Assembly (NCBI RefSeq): GCF_004342845.1
Contig: NZ_SLXB01000013.1
Span: forward strand, 1 to 64,000
Length of the DNA: 64,000 nucleotides
Reading direction: 5' to 3'
From: Prevotella heparinolytica
GTDB lineage: Bacteria > Bacteroidota > Bacteroidia > Bacteroidales > Bacteroidaceae
This document shows, in pieces, positions 26,767 through 36,020 of the stretch (within the stretch, counting starts at the first letter, position 1; each line of letters begins with the position of its first letter). The notes beneath the pieces were generated by a model. The model worked only from the letters and a program-made list of their open reading frames with translations. It searched no databases and was not told the DNA's origin. Position numbers and translations under genes: made by a program.

Positions 26767-27951
26767 CTAAAAACGTTCCATGACTTCCATGCACATCCGT
26801 CCGTTGTGATAGGGACATTTCCAGAAGCCAGCTTTATCATCATCGGTGTTTATCGTACCATCTATGCGTACGCTCCAATGCCACTCTCCGTTCTTGTAAT
26901 CAATCAGGTTCTTTTTGATGAACTCCCAGCAGCGGAGTGCTTTCTGCATGGCAACCTCGTCACCAAAATGCTGGTAAAGGTTTACATGGCCTACTATGTT
27001 CTCTGCCTGCACCCACCAATGGCGGTCCGCCTCATCTTGCTTCTTGTCCAAAAATGTTTCGTAGATCATACTTCCGTCGGACATCAGACCTTCGTCTGCA
27101 GCGGCTGCAATATATTCCACTAAAGGTTCTACTTTTGCCAGCACCTCCTTGTCGCCGAGCACAAGCGCTGCTTCATGTATCAGCCAAGATGCCTCGATGT
27201 CGTGCCCATAAGATACAATGCGATACTTACTCACCCAGTCTTCATTGAAAAACAAATCAAGATGACCGGTCTTGATGTTCAATATCTTATCTACAAAAAT
27301 AGAAATCAGATTACGAAGTTGCTTCTCCAGCTGCGCGTCCTTCCATACTCTGAAGAGGTTTGTGTAAGGTTCCAGAATATGCAGATGAGTATTCATCGTT
27401 TTACACTCGTTCGCATCCTTGGCACTCAGGCGCATGTCGGCTATCTCACCCCACTCACGAGTCAAAGCTTCGCAATAACCGTTTTTCAAAGCATCAAAGC
27501 TGTGCCTCTCAATGCTCCCAAAAAGACGGATTGCATAGTCCAATGCTTCTTTATCGTCCGTGGCACGGGCATATTCGCTCAAGCCATAGATGGCAAAACC
27601 TAACGCATAAATCTGCTTCTTCGTGTCGAGCGGACGGTTTTCATTATCGAGCGACCAATAGACTCCGCCAAACTCACTGTCGTAGAAGTGGTCGATGATA
27701 ACACGCTTGGCACGTGTGGCTACCTCCAGATATTCAGGTTTTCTCAACAAACGATAGGCTGCCGAGAAAGTCCATAGGATGCGTGCATTCAAGACTGCTC
27801 CTTTCTCTGCTTCGGGCTTCAGTTCATCCATTCCGGTGATGCGTCCATAGAAACCGCCATGCACTTCGTCCGTCATCTTTTCCATCCAAAAGGGAAGGAT
27901 GTTCGAAACCAACTCCTTCGCCATCTCCTGCTTTATATTCTTTACATCCAT
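26767..27951 (-). CDS. AGE-family mannobiose/cellobiose 2-epimerase
   Basis: A 394-residue cytoplasmic enzyme of the N-acylglucosamine/cellobiose 2-epimerase family. It has an (alpha/alpha)6 barrel with the catalytic and substrate His regions YGHDIEASWLIHEAA and RHWWVQAENIVGH, and the C-terminal WHWSVRIDGTINTDDDKAGF. In mannan pathways it converts beta-1,4-mannobiose to mannosylglucose, the substrate of the GH130 phosphorylase two genes upstream. It is last in the GH26-GH130-symporter-epimerase operon, 16 bases after the symporter. The gene set and order match the known Bacteroides fragilis mannan cluster, which supports the mannobiose role. Confidence 0.92.
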   Translation of the reverse strand: MDVKNIKQEMAKELVSNILPFWMEKMTDEVHGGFYGRITGMDELKPEAEKGAVLNARILWTFSAAYRLLRKPEYLEVATRAKRVIIDHFYDSEFGGVYWSLDNENRPLDTKKQIYALGFAIYGLSEYARATDDKEALDYAIRLFGSIERHSFDALKNGYCEALTREWGEIADMRLSAKDANECKTMNTHLHILEPYTNLFRVWKDAQLEKQLRNLISIFVDKILNIKTGHLDLFFNEDWVSKYRIVSYGHDIEASWLIHEAALVLGDKEVLAKVEPLVEYIAAAADEGLMSDGSMIYETFLDKKQDEADRHWWVQAENIVGHVNLYQHFGDEVAMQKALRCWEFIKKNLIDYKNGEWHWSVRIDGTINTDDDKAGFWKCPYHNGRMCMEVMERF

Positions 27952-27967
27952 TGATTTCGGTAAGCAT

Positions 27968-29341
27968 TTATTTTCTTCTTTCTTTCAATTCGGCATTAAT
28001 GGCCGCCATCCGGGTGTTGTTCAGCGGATAGATGAACATCACCAATGTGGAGAGTGCCGCAATAGCGGCAGGAACAAAGCTCATCAAATACTTCAGGCCG
28101 TCCATAGCTTCGGGAGTCTGCACGGCGTCTTCGGCTGTATTATAACCGAAAAGAGCCAGCAAGGCCATCACCGCCCAACCGGCAAATGCACCTCCGAACT
28201 TCTGTGCCATAGAACCTGAAGAGAATATCAGCCCCGTAGATGCCGTACCGTCCTTTTGCTCGGCATAGTCCGCCACATCGGCGTACATACTCCATACAAG
28301 CGGAGAGATGATACCGGTACAGATGGATATGAGGACTTGGAAAACCATCATCAACCACCACCCCGCTTCATTGTTCGGAACAAAGAAGAAGAGTATGCTG
28401 AACACTACCAAGCCAACCAACGAGAGGATATAGGCGGGTTTCTTGCCAAACTTCATCGAAAGGGGCACAGCCAGCGCCACACCAATCATGTTGCACACCT
28501 CGCCCACCATGAGGAACAGTCCGGCATAAAGCATCAGATTGAAGATGCCGAAATCGAGGAAAGCCGTGGCGCTGACATAATCCTTGAAGAAATAGGCAGC
28601 AGTGGCGCCACGCACTGTGTTAAAGAGGTTGGAAAGCAAGGCAGCACCGTTCAATATCCACCACGGAGAGTTGCGGAGAAGAGAACCAACATCCTTACTC
28701 ACAGACTTGGAAGCAACGTTCTTGACGTGCTCGCGCGTCATACTGAAACAGAGCAAAAAGCCCAAGAAGCAGAGCATTGCAATACAAATCATGGCATATT
28801 GCCAACTGATGGAATTGCTGTAATTCATTCCCTTAAACCAGTTACACAACGGTTCCCATGCCCCTAACGCAATGAAACTCCCTCCATAGGCAAAGAACAT
28901 GCGGTAGGAAGAGAAAACCGTTTTCGTATTCGAGTCATCGGTCATTACTCCCAACATAGCTCCATAAGGCACATTGATAGCGGTATATACGGTCATCATC
29001 AGGATGTATGTGACATAAGCCCATATCAACTTGCCCGTCGTACCCATATCGGGAGTCGTAAAGAGTAAGATACCCGCCACGGCAAACGGCGCTGCAACCC
29101 ACAACAGATAAGGGCGATACTTGCCCCACCGCGTTTGAGTACGGTCGGCAATAACACCCATCATCGGGTCCGACACAGCATCCCAAATGCGTGTCACCAG
29201 CATGAGCAGTCCCGCATCGGCCAGACTCAATCCAAAGATATTCGAATAGAAGAACGGCAAATAATAGGAGAATATCTTCCAAAACATGGAAGATGACATG
29301 TCTCCAAAGCCATAACCGATTTTCTCTTTTAATGTTACCAT
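27968..29341 (-). CDS. GPH-family sugar:cation symporter
   Basis: A 457-residue inner-membrane transporter of the glycoside-pentoside-hexuronide family in the MFS superfamily, with about twelve membrane helices. It opens LKEKIGYGFGDMSSSMFWKI and has the family loop TRIWDAVSDPMMGVIADRTQ, with the conserved Asp and Arg, followed by RWGKYRPYLLW. The likely cargo is mannobiose or another mannooligosaccharide, because it stands between the mannosylglucose phosphorylase and the 2-epimerase. Cargo is inferred from context only. Confidence 0.92.
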   Translation of the reverse strand: MVTLKEKIGYGFGDMSSSMFWKIFSYYLPFFYSNIFGLSLADAGLLMLVTRIWDAVSDPMMGVIADRTQTRWGKYRPYLLWVAAPFAVAGILLFTTPDMGTTGKLIWAYVTYILMMTVYTAINVPYGAMLGVMTDDSNTKTVFSSYRMFFAYGGSFIALGAWEPLCNWFKGMNYSNSISWQYAMICIAMLCFLGFLLCFSMTREHVKNVASKSVSKDVGSLLRNSPWWILNGAALLSNLFNTVRGATAAYFFKDYVSATAFLDFGIFNLMLYAGLFLMVGEVCNMIGVALAVPLSMKFGKKPAYILSLVGLVVFSILFFFVPNNEAGWWLMMVFQVLISICTGIISPLVWSMYADVADYAEQKDGTASTGLIFSSGSMAQKFGGAFAGWAVMALLALFGYNTAEDAVQTPEAMDGLKYLMSFVPAAIAALSTLVMFIYPLNNTRMAAINAELKERRK

Positions 29342-29402
29342 AGTTTTTTGATGTAAGATATAAGATGTCAGACTTTAGACGTAAAGCATTAGATGAGATA
29401 TA

Positions 29403-29482
29403 AGACGTTAGATTTAGACCTCTAAAACTCTGTTCTTTAAAGCCCAGAGGTTCTAACGCCTTATGTCTAAATTCTAACGTCT
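29403..29482. repeat. Long imperfect intercistronic hairpin
   Basis: Arms AGACGTTAGATTTAGAC (29403-29419) and GTCTAAATTCTAACGTCT (29465-29482) pair along 17 positions with one bulged base. A second inner stem is CTCTG/CAGAG (29428-29432, 29445-29449). It fills the 132-bp gap between the GH130 and symporter genes and just covers the GH130 stop. Confidence 0.7.
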
Positions 29483-30652
29483 AATACCTTTCAAAAGATT
29501 TTTATCTATAAGTTTCTTCAAAGTCTCTACTGATGCCGATGAAGACAGACCGTCGGCAGGGGTATTCATGCAATAATCCACCAGTCGGTCGATGGTAGAA
29601 GTTGCCACATGCATCCGGGTATCGGAAGAAGCATAATAGATGAATACCTTTCCATCTTCGTCGGCAATCCATCCGTTGGTGAAAAGCACATTGCTTACGT
29701 CACCGATACGTTCCTCACCCTCGGGTACCATAAAAGCACCGGCAGGAGCAGCAATCAGCTTGGTCGGGTCTTCCAAAGATGTCATATACATGTAAAGCAC
29801 ATAACGCAATCCGGCGGCGCAACCGCGAACTCCATGAGCCAGATGCAGCCAACCTTTCGGGGTTTTAATGGGATGCGGACCTTCACCATTTTTCACCTCC
29901 TTGACGGTGTGATAGTAACGTTGGTCTATTATCTTTTCCTCCTTTACTTCGGCATGGGTTATATCATCCACCAATGCCCAACCAATGCCTCCACCGCTTC
30001 CGGCATCGATGAAGCCATCTTGCGGACGGGTATAAAGAGCATACTTGCCCTGCACAAACTCAGGATGCAACACCACGTTGCGCTGCTGGCTCTTGGTCTT
30101 CAGGTCGGGCAACCGTTCCCAGTTTTTCAAGTCCTTGGTGCGGGCAATGGCAGCCGTGGCCGTGGCCGACGACAAATCGCCGGCAGGTGCCTTGTTGTCG
30201 TGGCGTTCGGCACAAAAGATACCATAAATCCATCCGTCTTCATGGGCCGTGAGACGCATATCGTAAATATTCGTTGCCGGAATCACGTCTTCGGGCATTG
30301 TGACGGGATAGTCCCAGAAACGGAAATTATCAATGCCGTTAGGACTCTCGGCCACAGCGAAGAAAGATTTACGGTCAGCGCCTTCCACACGCACCATCAG
30401 CAGATACTTCCCGTTCCACTTGATGGCACCCGAATTCATCGTGGCATTCATGCCGATACGCTCCATCAAATACGGATTGGAAACCTCATCCAAATCATAA
30501 CGCCAAAACACAGGCGTATGAGCCGCCGTCACTACCGGGTATTCATATCTGGTGAAGATACCATTTCCGCCTTCTATCGCCACATTCTTCCTTGTGATTA
30601 ACTCTTCATGCTTCTGAAAAAGCTCCTCTACTTTTTTCTTAAAAACATCCAT
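29474..30652 (-). CDS. GH130 4-O-beta-mannosylglucose phosphorylase
   Basis: Cytoplasmic phosphorylase that splits mannosyl-beta-1,4-glucose with phosphate into mannose 1-phosphate and glucose. The ATG at 30652 (MDVFKKKVEELFQ) is preferred over a TTG four codons upstream. The five-blade propeller family shows MVRVEGADRKSFFAVAESP, and the catalytic Asp lies in TNIYDMRLTAHEDGWIYGIF. Arg/His phosphate ligands are around TRPQDGFID and GWLHLAHGVRG. Length is about 392 residues, as for the B. fragilis enzyme. It lies 37 bases or more after the GH26 gene and before the symporter; an intercistronic hairpin separates it from the latter. Confidence 0.92.
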   Translation of the reverse strand: MDVFKKKVEELFQKHEELITRKNVAIEGGNGIFTRYEYPVVTAAHTPVFWRYDLDEVSNPYLMERIGMNATMNSGAIKWNGKYLLMVRVEGADRKSFFAVAESPNGIDNFRFWDYPVTMPEDVIPATNIYDMRLTAHEDGWIYGIFCAERHDNKAPAGDLSSATATAAIARTKDLKNWERLPDLKTKSQQRNVVLHPEFVQGKYALYTRPQDGFIDAGSGGGIGWALVDDITHAEVKEEKIIDQRYYHTVKEVKNGEGPHPIKTPKGWLHLAHGVRGCAAGLRYVLYMYMTSLEDPTKLIAAPAGAFMVPEGEERIGDVSNVLFTNGWIADEDGKVFIYYASSDTRMHVATSTIDRLVDYCMNTPADGLSSSASVETLKKLIDKNLLKGIRR

Positions 30653-30701
30653 CTCTATTATCAAGTTTATATATTTTTATTCGATTATTTGCCATGGGGC
30701 T

Positions 30702-31823
30702 TCATTGATACAGATTGACATCTGCCGAAAACAGGGTTTTGGGATTGTTGTAAAATTCCACAAAATCTTCGGCCGACGTTTGCCTCGGATAGGGGGCATA
30801 ATAGTGCGTCGTCTTCTCACGGGCATTACGCCACACCAGTACATAAGCCACCGGATATTTCTCCAATGCAGGGAGCAAGGTTCCCGTCCACCATCTCGCA
30901 TCGGGAATGCCTTCATACCCTATTTCGGTCACAGCAATCACCTTATCGTGTGCTTTGGCCACTGTGTCTGTAACGGCAAGCGCCCTGTTCAATCCGGCCA
31001 AAAACATATCACGGTCAAACTGATATGTATCGAAACCTACGACGTCGATCAGTTCATCTCCCGGATAACGCTTCAGATATTGTGCCGTATCTTCGGGCTC
31101 TGCACCCGGAGAGTAGGCATATAGCGCATTGTTCACCCCTTTTGCCCGCAAGCTGTCTGCCGTCATATGCCACAAAGCCTTGTATTCTTCGGGTGTGCAT
31201 AAGTTTTCTCCCCACCAGAACCAGCTTCCGGTATGTTCATGCCACGGACGGAAAAGAACAGGCACTTTGGTTCCTTCATCTGTTTGCAGCGAATTGAGAA
31301 AACTTGCCACCCCATCCAACCAAGCAGCAAATTTCGGGTGATTCTCTCCTCCCGGCAAAACGGATTTTACTACCGTATTATCCGAAACATCCCAGGCATC
31401 GCCTCCGGTCTTAGGATTACGCGCATGCCAACTGAGCGAAACCAACCCTCCTCGCCGATATTGGTTGACAATCTCTTGTCTGATTTTTTCAAAGGGAACT
31501 TTATCCAGATTGGTTTCATTCCCCAGTTCCAATTCTCCCAAATCAAAACTGATGACGGCCGGATAATCGCCGCACACACTCTTCACATCCGAACGGCCTT
31601 CGTCGCCTTCCCAGCCGATGCCGTAGACCGTATCATCATGATGACCGAACATGATGCCTTTTGAAGAAATTTTCTTCAAATTAGCCAGTAATTTCTCTGT
31701 TTCGGAAGTACGTGCGGAAGCAGCCTCTTCGTTCATCGCTTGTTTTTTGGAAGAAGGGCTGCAAGCGGCAAACATGCCTGCGGTAAGAAGCATTGCGGCA
31801 AATTTAAGTTTTTTCATATCCAT
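30702..31823 (-). CDS. GH26 beta-mannanase lipoprotein
   Basis: A 373-residue endo- or exo-acting beta-1,4-mannanase. The signal peptide ends in a lipobox (LLTAGMFAACSPSS), so it is a lipoprotein. The GH26 barrel has its acid/base Glu in FRPWHEHTGSWFWWG (about residue 196) and the nucleophile in VIAVTEIGYEG (about 300); both are present. It is first in the four-gene operon and preceded by the shared mannan-type promoter. It resembles the B. fragilis enzyme that releases mannobiose for the 2-epimerase. Surface versus periplasmic placement cannot be decided: the residues after the Cys (SPSSKK) lack an obvious acidic surface-export signal. Confidence 0.93.
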   Translation of the reverse strand: MDMKKLKFAAMLLTAGMFAACSPSSKKQAMNEEAASARTSETEKLLANLKKISSKGIMFGHHDDTVYGIGWEGDEGRSDVKSVCGDYPAVISFDLGELELGNETNLDKVPFEKIRQEIVNQYRRGGLVSLSWHARNPKTGGDAWDVSDNTVVKSVLPGGENHPKFAAWLDGVASFLNSLQTDEGTKVPVLFRPWHEHTGSWFWWGENLCTPEEYKALWHMTADSLRAKGVNNALYAYSPGAEPEDTAQYLKRYPGDELIDVVGFDTYQFDRDMFLAGLNRALAVTDTVAKAHDKVIAVTEIGYEGIPDARWWTGTLLPALEKYPVAYVLVWRNAREKTTHYYAPYPRQTSAEDFVEFYNNPKTLFSADVNLYQ

Positions 31824-31871
31824 GTTTTTCTATCTTGTATTGCAATAGGTATAACATTTGAATCTTTAGTG

Positions 31872-31915
31872 CAAAGATAACAGATTGCAGTAAGAGAAAA
31901 TGATACAATTTTATC
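31872..31915 (-). promoter_or_regulatory. Mannan-type promoter of the GH26 operon
   Basis: On the minus strand GATAAAAT (31915-31908) stands 28 bases before the -7 box TATCTTTG (31879-31872). GATAAAAT to the end of the -7 box spans 44 bases, exactly as at 44.1, 47.6 and 51.3 kb. The site with the CE7 gene is similar over the whole 44 bases. Confidence 0.78.
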
Positions 31916-32011
31916 TCTTTGCTATATTTCCCTGACGAATAATCGATATACAAAACAATGGGGTCTGTATGAAAAGCTTGCCTGCGATTTATATACTCAA
32001 GATTTACATCG

Positions 32012-32122
32012 CTTAAAGTGCAAGGACAGCTTCCTTAAGGTGCGGGCTTACCTTCCCTGAGGTGTGGGCTTATGCCTCCTAAAGTGCGGGCTTATGCCTG
32101 CTGAAGTGTGGGCATATACCTT
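32012..32122. repeat. Array of five 22-bp units
   Basis: Consensus CYTRARGTGYGGGCTTAYGCCT, repeated five times (one unit 23 bp) between the TolB-like gene (ends 32169) and the GH26 promoter. The last units are nearly alike (TAAAGTGCGGGCTTATGCCT, then TGAAGTGTGGGCATATACCT). Dyads are weaker here than in the other arrays. Confidence 0.75.
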
Positions 32123-32168
32123 CCCCGTTGCATGCACACAACTACGCAAGCGTAAAGCACTGAAAATC

Positions 32169-33632
32169 TTAATGCCTCACTCTTACCGGAACACGCTTTG
32201 CAGAAACAATCTCCCGCTCCGCTTTCCGACGTTCCAGCTTCACGGGTTCGCAGGTGAAATCGGGTACATTGTACGAATAGGCCAAGCGGTCATAGTATTC
32301 CCACGGATTCTTTTGAGGCAACAAGAAAGGTTTGCTTATCATCCCGTTCTCGTCCATGCTTGCCAGATAAAGGCGGGTATAAAGCCCATCCCCTCTGCGG
32401 CTACTGAACACAAACCAGCGCGAATTACTGCTCCAATTATGAAAACTCTCCGTATCATTGCTGTTTACCTCTCTTATCGGGCGCACTGCACCATCTTGCA
32501 AATCCAGCAGCCATAGGTCGGCTTCTTTGTGCCAGATTGAAAAGTTACCGTAATCCGACAAGGTAAACATGATATACTTTCCGTCGTACGAAGGTCTTGG
32601 GAAAGAGATACTTTTTTTCATTGCCGCCGCATTCACCAGCGTATCCACCTGTTCGCCGAATGTCCCGTCTTCGGGATTAAAACCGATGCTGCACAGGTTG
32701 TAGCGTATCTCTTTGTATTCTGCCGGTATCTGTCTGGCCTCCGCAGCACAGAAATAAAGTTTACGTCCATCCGAGGAAAACACGGGAAATGTCTCGAAGA
32801 CCTCTTTTTTCTGCAACAGAGGAGAACGCAAAAGCTCGTGTGTTTCCGGATGATACACCAGTACGTCCGATGCCAAGTCGAGAACTTCCACACGCTCCTC
32901 TTTCACCGTATGAAACGATTGACGCGTATTGTTGACCGAATAAGCGATATACTTCCCGCCGGGATGCCAATAAGGATATACGCACGCCGAAAGCGTAGAG
33001 TCCGTTTTCGTATTCAGCATTTCGCGTTTTCCATCAATCTGCATCAAGGTTCCGCCATTCTTTCCGCGAATGTGCAGGCTCAAATAATCGGGATTGGTTT
33101 TATTGAAAGCATGGCAATTCAGGCACATCCCGGTTACCATTGTATTCTCCAGCAAAGGACGCTCGTCGAAAGATGAAAGATTGCGCTCGTAAATGCCCAT
33201 CTTGCTATACACCTCATAGCCCGGCGCCAACTTACGATATACCACTCCATAATCTATCGGATAAGGACTGACATACATAGGGAAAGGGCGGTACTGCCTC
33301 CATATTCCTCCTTGCCTGATACATACCGTAAACAAAAGGCTGTCTCCCTTGTTTGCTTCCAAAAGAGCCCGCCATTCGTCTTGCGAGAATGATACTTTTT
33401 TACCATCGATATGTATTCTTCCCGATTTCCCTCCGGCCACCGTCACATCCACACGCTCATGCTCTCCACCGATACAATCGAAGTTCATGGGAGCAATGGT
33501 TGCAGGGATAGTCACACCGATGTAGTCGGGATAAATGACCGGCCATGCATCCACCTTTTCCGGATTGGTCACCGGGTCACTGCAAGCGGCAAACCACAAT
33601 ATGGTCGTTATGCAAGCAACTACTCTTTTCAT
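32169..33632 (-). CDS. TolB-like (PD40) lipoprotein with a CxxCH haem motif
   Basis: A 487-residue exported protein. The signal peptide ends at a lipobox-like Cys (ITTILWFAACSDP). An Ig-like or N-terminal beta domain (about 30-130) comes first. At residues 170-174 lies CLNCH, the attachment motif of c-type cytochromes, followed by SLHIRGKNGGTLMQIDGKRE. The rest is a WD40/TolB-like propeller (blades around YPYWHPGGKYIAYSV, FPVFSSDGRKLYFCA and PRPSYDGKYIMFTLSDYG). Biochemical role unknown. It is last of four co-oriented genes, seven bases after the DUF6057 gene. Confidence 0.75.
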   Translation of the reverse strand: MKRVVACITTILWFAACSDPVTNPEKVDAWPVIYPDYIGVTIPATIAPMNFDCIGGEHERVDVTVAGGKSGRIHIDGKKVSFSQDEWRALLEANKGDSLLFTVCIRQGGIWRQYRPFPMYVSPYPIDYGVVYRKLAPGYEVYSKMGIYERNLSSFDERPLLENTMVTGMCLNCHAFNKTNPDYLSLHIRGKNGGTLMQIDGKREMLNTKTDSTLSACVYPYWHPGGKYIAYSVNNTRQSFHTVKEERVEVLDLASDVLVYHPETHELLRSPLLQKKEVFETFPVFSSDGRKLYFCAAEARQIPAEYKEIRYNLCSIGFNPEDGTFGEQVDTLVNAAAMKKSISFPRPSYDGKYIMFTLSDYGNFSIWHKEADLWLLDLQDGAVRPIREVNSNDTESFHNWSSNSRWFVFSSRRGDGLYTRLYLASMDENGMISKPFLLPQKNPWEYYDRLAYSYNVPDFTCEPVKLERRKAEREIVSAKRVPVRVRH

Positions 33633-33639
33633 CTCCGTT

Positions 33640-35418
33640 CTATTCCTTTAATAACAAATAATTCCAGTATGTATTGCCGAAACGTGCCTGCAAAAGCTGT
33701 CGGGCATTTTGTTGGGAAGTATATATGCGCGCAAAGTCGGTTACGCGCTGTATCACTCCGGGCGAGATGCTCCAAGGCATCCCTTGGAAGTTTTTGTGTG
33801 TCTGCGTCCATACATATACCAACGCTTCTTGGTAGCTGCGGGGAATATGCTCATAACCGGCATCCCTGCCCAGAGGATAATATTTCATGAACCGTTCCAA
33901 ATCGCGCTGTTGCAACACGTATGCCAGCATATACTCAAAAGCCATCCGGTTACGATGATTCTGTTGATACAACAGTCCCAACATAACGTCTATCTCCCGG
34001 TTACTGAACAAAAAGTCTTCCGTATATCGTATCTGCCTCAGCCAGCCCCATTCTTTATGAGCATTGATTCTCTCTTCATTATAAAGGTAGGTCATGGCAT
34101 CTTCCGCCCACTCTCTATAAAAGAGCGTTTTTCTCAATGCCCGCAAATATTTGGCAGCAACCTCATACTGCCCGTTAATCAGGTTCGTTTCCGCCAAGCG
34201 CTTGTAGCAACGCCCGCTCTTATTGAAGTTGGGTATCGCTTCCATTGCTTCGAAAGCATGACGTTGAGCCGTATTGATCATTCCTAAATGATAATATGCC
34301 TCACCGATGGGCAATGGAGAAGTGAAGTCACGTTGAAATTCCGGCAACAGCCCTTCCGTACCGTTCTGGTAGAACTCAAACATACGGTCTCCCATCTGTC
34401 CGGTCTTTGCCAAAGCAAGATTCAGGCAGGTTACGGCAAAAGGCGAGGTAGGCGATTTCTTTTCAGCCGTCTCTACAACCTTCCGCCACTGTTTGTTACG
34501 CACCAGCTGGTCGTATCTCATCGCTTCTTCCTTGTCCATATCACAACCGGCGGCAACAAAGTAACAGCCGAACAAAGCCACCAATACCGACTGCACCCCG
34601 CCATATAACATCCGTTTCTTCGGCACAGGGAGAGCAGCCAATAGGAAAGGCATAAGAACCAGTAGAAAGGCAAGGCCTATCCCCACCCAAGGTATGACAG
34701 CCGGAAAACGGTAATAACCGATACCTGTCATCAATCGGGATATGGGGTACTGTGCCCAGATACTTGCCAACAACGGACAAGCCACTCCCCACAATCCAAT
34801 TCCCGGAATCACACCCATACCGATCCGGAGATGCCTGTTTTCAGAGTTCGGACAGAGCTCACGCATCATCACCCAACTCATAAAGATGAAATGAACCGCC
34901 CCGGCTGCCCAATAGAGCAATGGAAGAACTACCAGAACATAAGCTATGCGCCCCTTCCTACCTTTCAAACGAGCATATGAATAGCATGCAACCAACGTAA
35001 GCAATAAAGCCACCACAAATGAGAGCATCACATTTTCGTCACCCATGAAATGCCACAAAACAACAACGGGCAAGAAGCTGAGCGGATAATAGACATCGGC
35101 CGTTCCTTGTTCCTTTGCCAATGCCCAAACCAAGCGCTGCAACAGCACATACAAAAAAGCCAGAATACAGGCACCTGCCTCTATATAATAATAGAACTGC
35201 GTCAAATATTCGGCGACATAGTCGGCCGGTCCGCCCGGCACAGCCATCCGTTCCTGCCAATAATCCATATCGAACAAGAAGAGCTGAAACTGCTCCTGAT
35301 AGGAAAGGTGGGCAGGATAAACGTATCGCCAGAAAAGAAATACCATCGCACCGAAAAGGATCGACAGTCCGATCTTCCAGATACTTGCTGCCATATATTT
35401 TTTACCGAAGACTTTCAT
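33640..35418 (-). CDS. DUF6057-type multi-pass membrane protein with TPR tail
   Basis: 592 residues. Roughly ten hydrophobic helices occupy residues 12-285 (for example LVALFGCYFVAAGC). A soluble helical-repeat region follows (about 310-560), with TPR-like pairs such as EAYYHLGMINTAQRHAFEAM. I assign it to DUF6057 by overall layout; no enzyme motif is visible. Its start lies inside the upstream DUF4369 gene (17-base overlap) and its stop is seven bases before the TolB-like gene, so the four proteins probably act together at the inner membrane and periplasm. Confidence 0.75.
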   Translation of the reverse strand: MKVFGKKYMAASIWKIGLSILFGAMVFLFWRYVYPAHLSYQEQFQLFLFDMDYWQERMAVPGGPADYVAEYLTQFYYYIEAGACILAFLYVLLQRLVWALAKEQGTADVYYPLSFLPVVVLWHFMGDENVMLSFVVALLLTLVACYSYARLKGRKGRIAYVLVVLPLLYWAAGAVHFIFMSWVMMRELCPNSENRHLRIGMGVIPGIGLWGVACPLLASIWAQYPISRLMTGIGYYRFPAVIPWVGIGLAFLLVLMPFLLAALPVPKKRMLYGGVQSVLVALFGCYFVAAGCDMDKEEAMRYDQLVRNKQWRKVVETAEKKSPTSPFAVTCLNLALAKTGQMGDRMFEFYQNGTEGLLPEFQRDFTSPLPIGEAYYHLGMINTAQRHAFEAMEAIPNFNKSGRCYKRLAETNLINGQYEVAAKYLRALRKTLFYREWAEDAMTYLYNEERINAHKEWGWLRQIRYTEDFLFSNREIDVMLGLLYQQNHRNRMAFEYMLAYVLQQRDLERFMKYYPLGRDAGYEHIPRSYQEALVYVWTQTHKNFQGMPWSISPGVIQRVTDFARIYTSQQNARQLLQARFGNTYWNYLLLKE

Positions 35419-36010
35419 CCAATCGTTTTTGTTGCTCTTCCGTCAAGGTACTTCGCAAAAAGTTTTGCATGAATCTCCCCAACGTATTGTTTCCTTGTTC
35501 CTCCAAGAAGAGGAAATTCATCTCCCGTTCCTGTTCCCTTAAACTATCACAGCGCCGTACCATTTGTAACGAATCTTCTCCGGTAGCTGTCGGCAGCCTC
35601 TTCCGAATAAGACGATAGTCCATTTGCATCTTTTCCCTCTCTTCCTTCCATCTTTGCAGTGCATCGTTCTGCGGAGTCCCCGCCACAGAACCGAGTGTAT
35701 CAGCCGTCACGTATATCGTACCCGGTTCTGTCACTACCAATAACTCTTGTATGTCGATACGCAAAAGAGGCCGTACGCGCAATACCTTCATTTCCTCTCC
35801 TTGTCCGGAGAAGGAGAAAGAGGCGTTGGCTATTTTTACGGAGTCTACCCGTCCCGGAGCATTCGCCATAGGTACGAGATATATCCATTCGCCATCGTAC
35901 TTCACCGAAGGCAATGTACCTTCAATCACATAGCCATGTTTGGTATCTCCACAACCGGCTCCTAACAGGCATCCTATACACAAAAGAAATCGGAAACACA
36001 GTTTCATCAT
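35402..36010 (-). CDS. DUF4369-type lipoprotein
   Basis: A 202-residue lipoprotein (lipobox CLLGAGCGDTKHG). The N-terminal beta domain has the DUF4369 pattern: YVIEGTLPSVKYDGEWIYLV, then DSVKIANASFSFSG and a strand ending TEPGTIYVTAD. A charged helical C-terminal half (about 115-200) follows. DUF4369 is usually the N-terminal part of thioredoxin-like proteins in Bacteroidota, but here no thioredoxin fold follows. It begins ten bases after the Rid-family gene and overlaps the DUF6057 gene. Confidence 0.78.
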   Translation of the reverse strand: MMKLCFRFLLCIGCLLGAGCGDTKHGYVIEGTLPSVKYDGEWIYLVPMANAPGRVDSVKIANASFSFSGQGEEMKVLRVRPLLRIDIQELLVVTEPGTIYVTADTLGSVAGTPQNDALQRWKEEREKMQMDYRLIRKRLPTATGEDSLQMVRRCDSLREQEREMNFLFLEEQGNNTLGRFMQNFLRSTLTEEQQKRLDESLR

Positions 36011-36020
36011 ATCATCCGGA

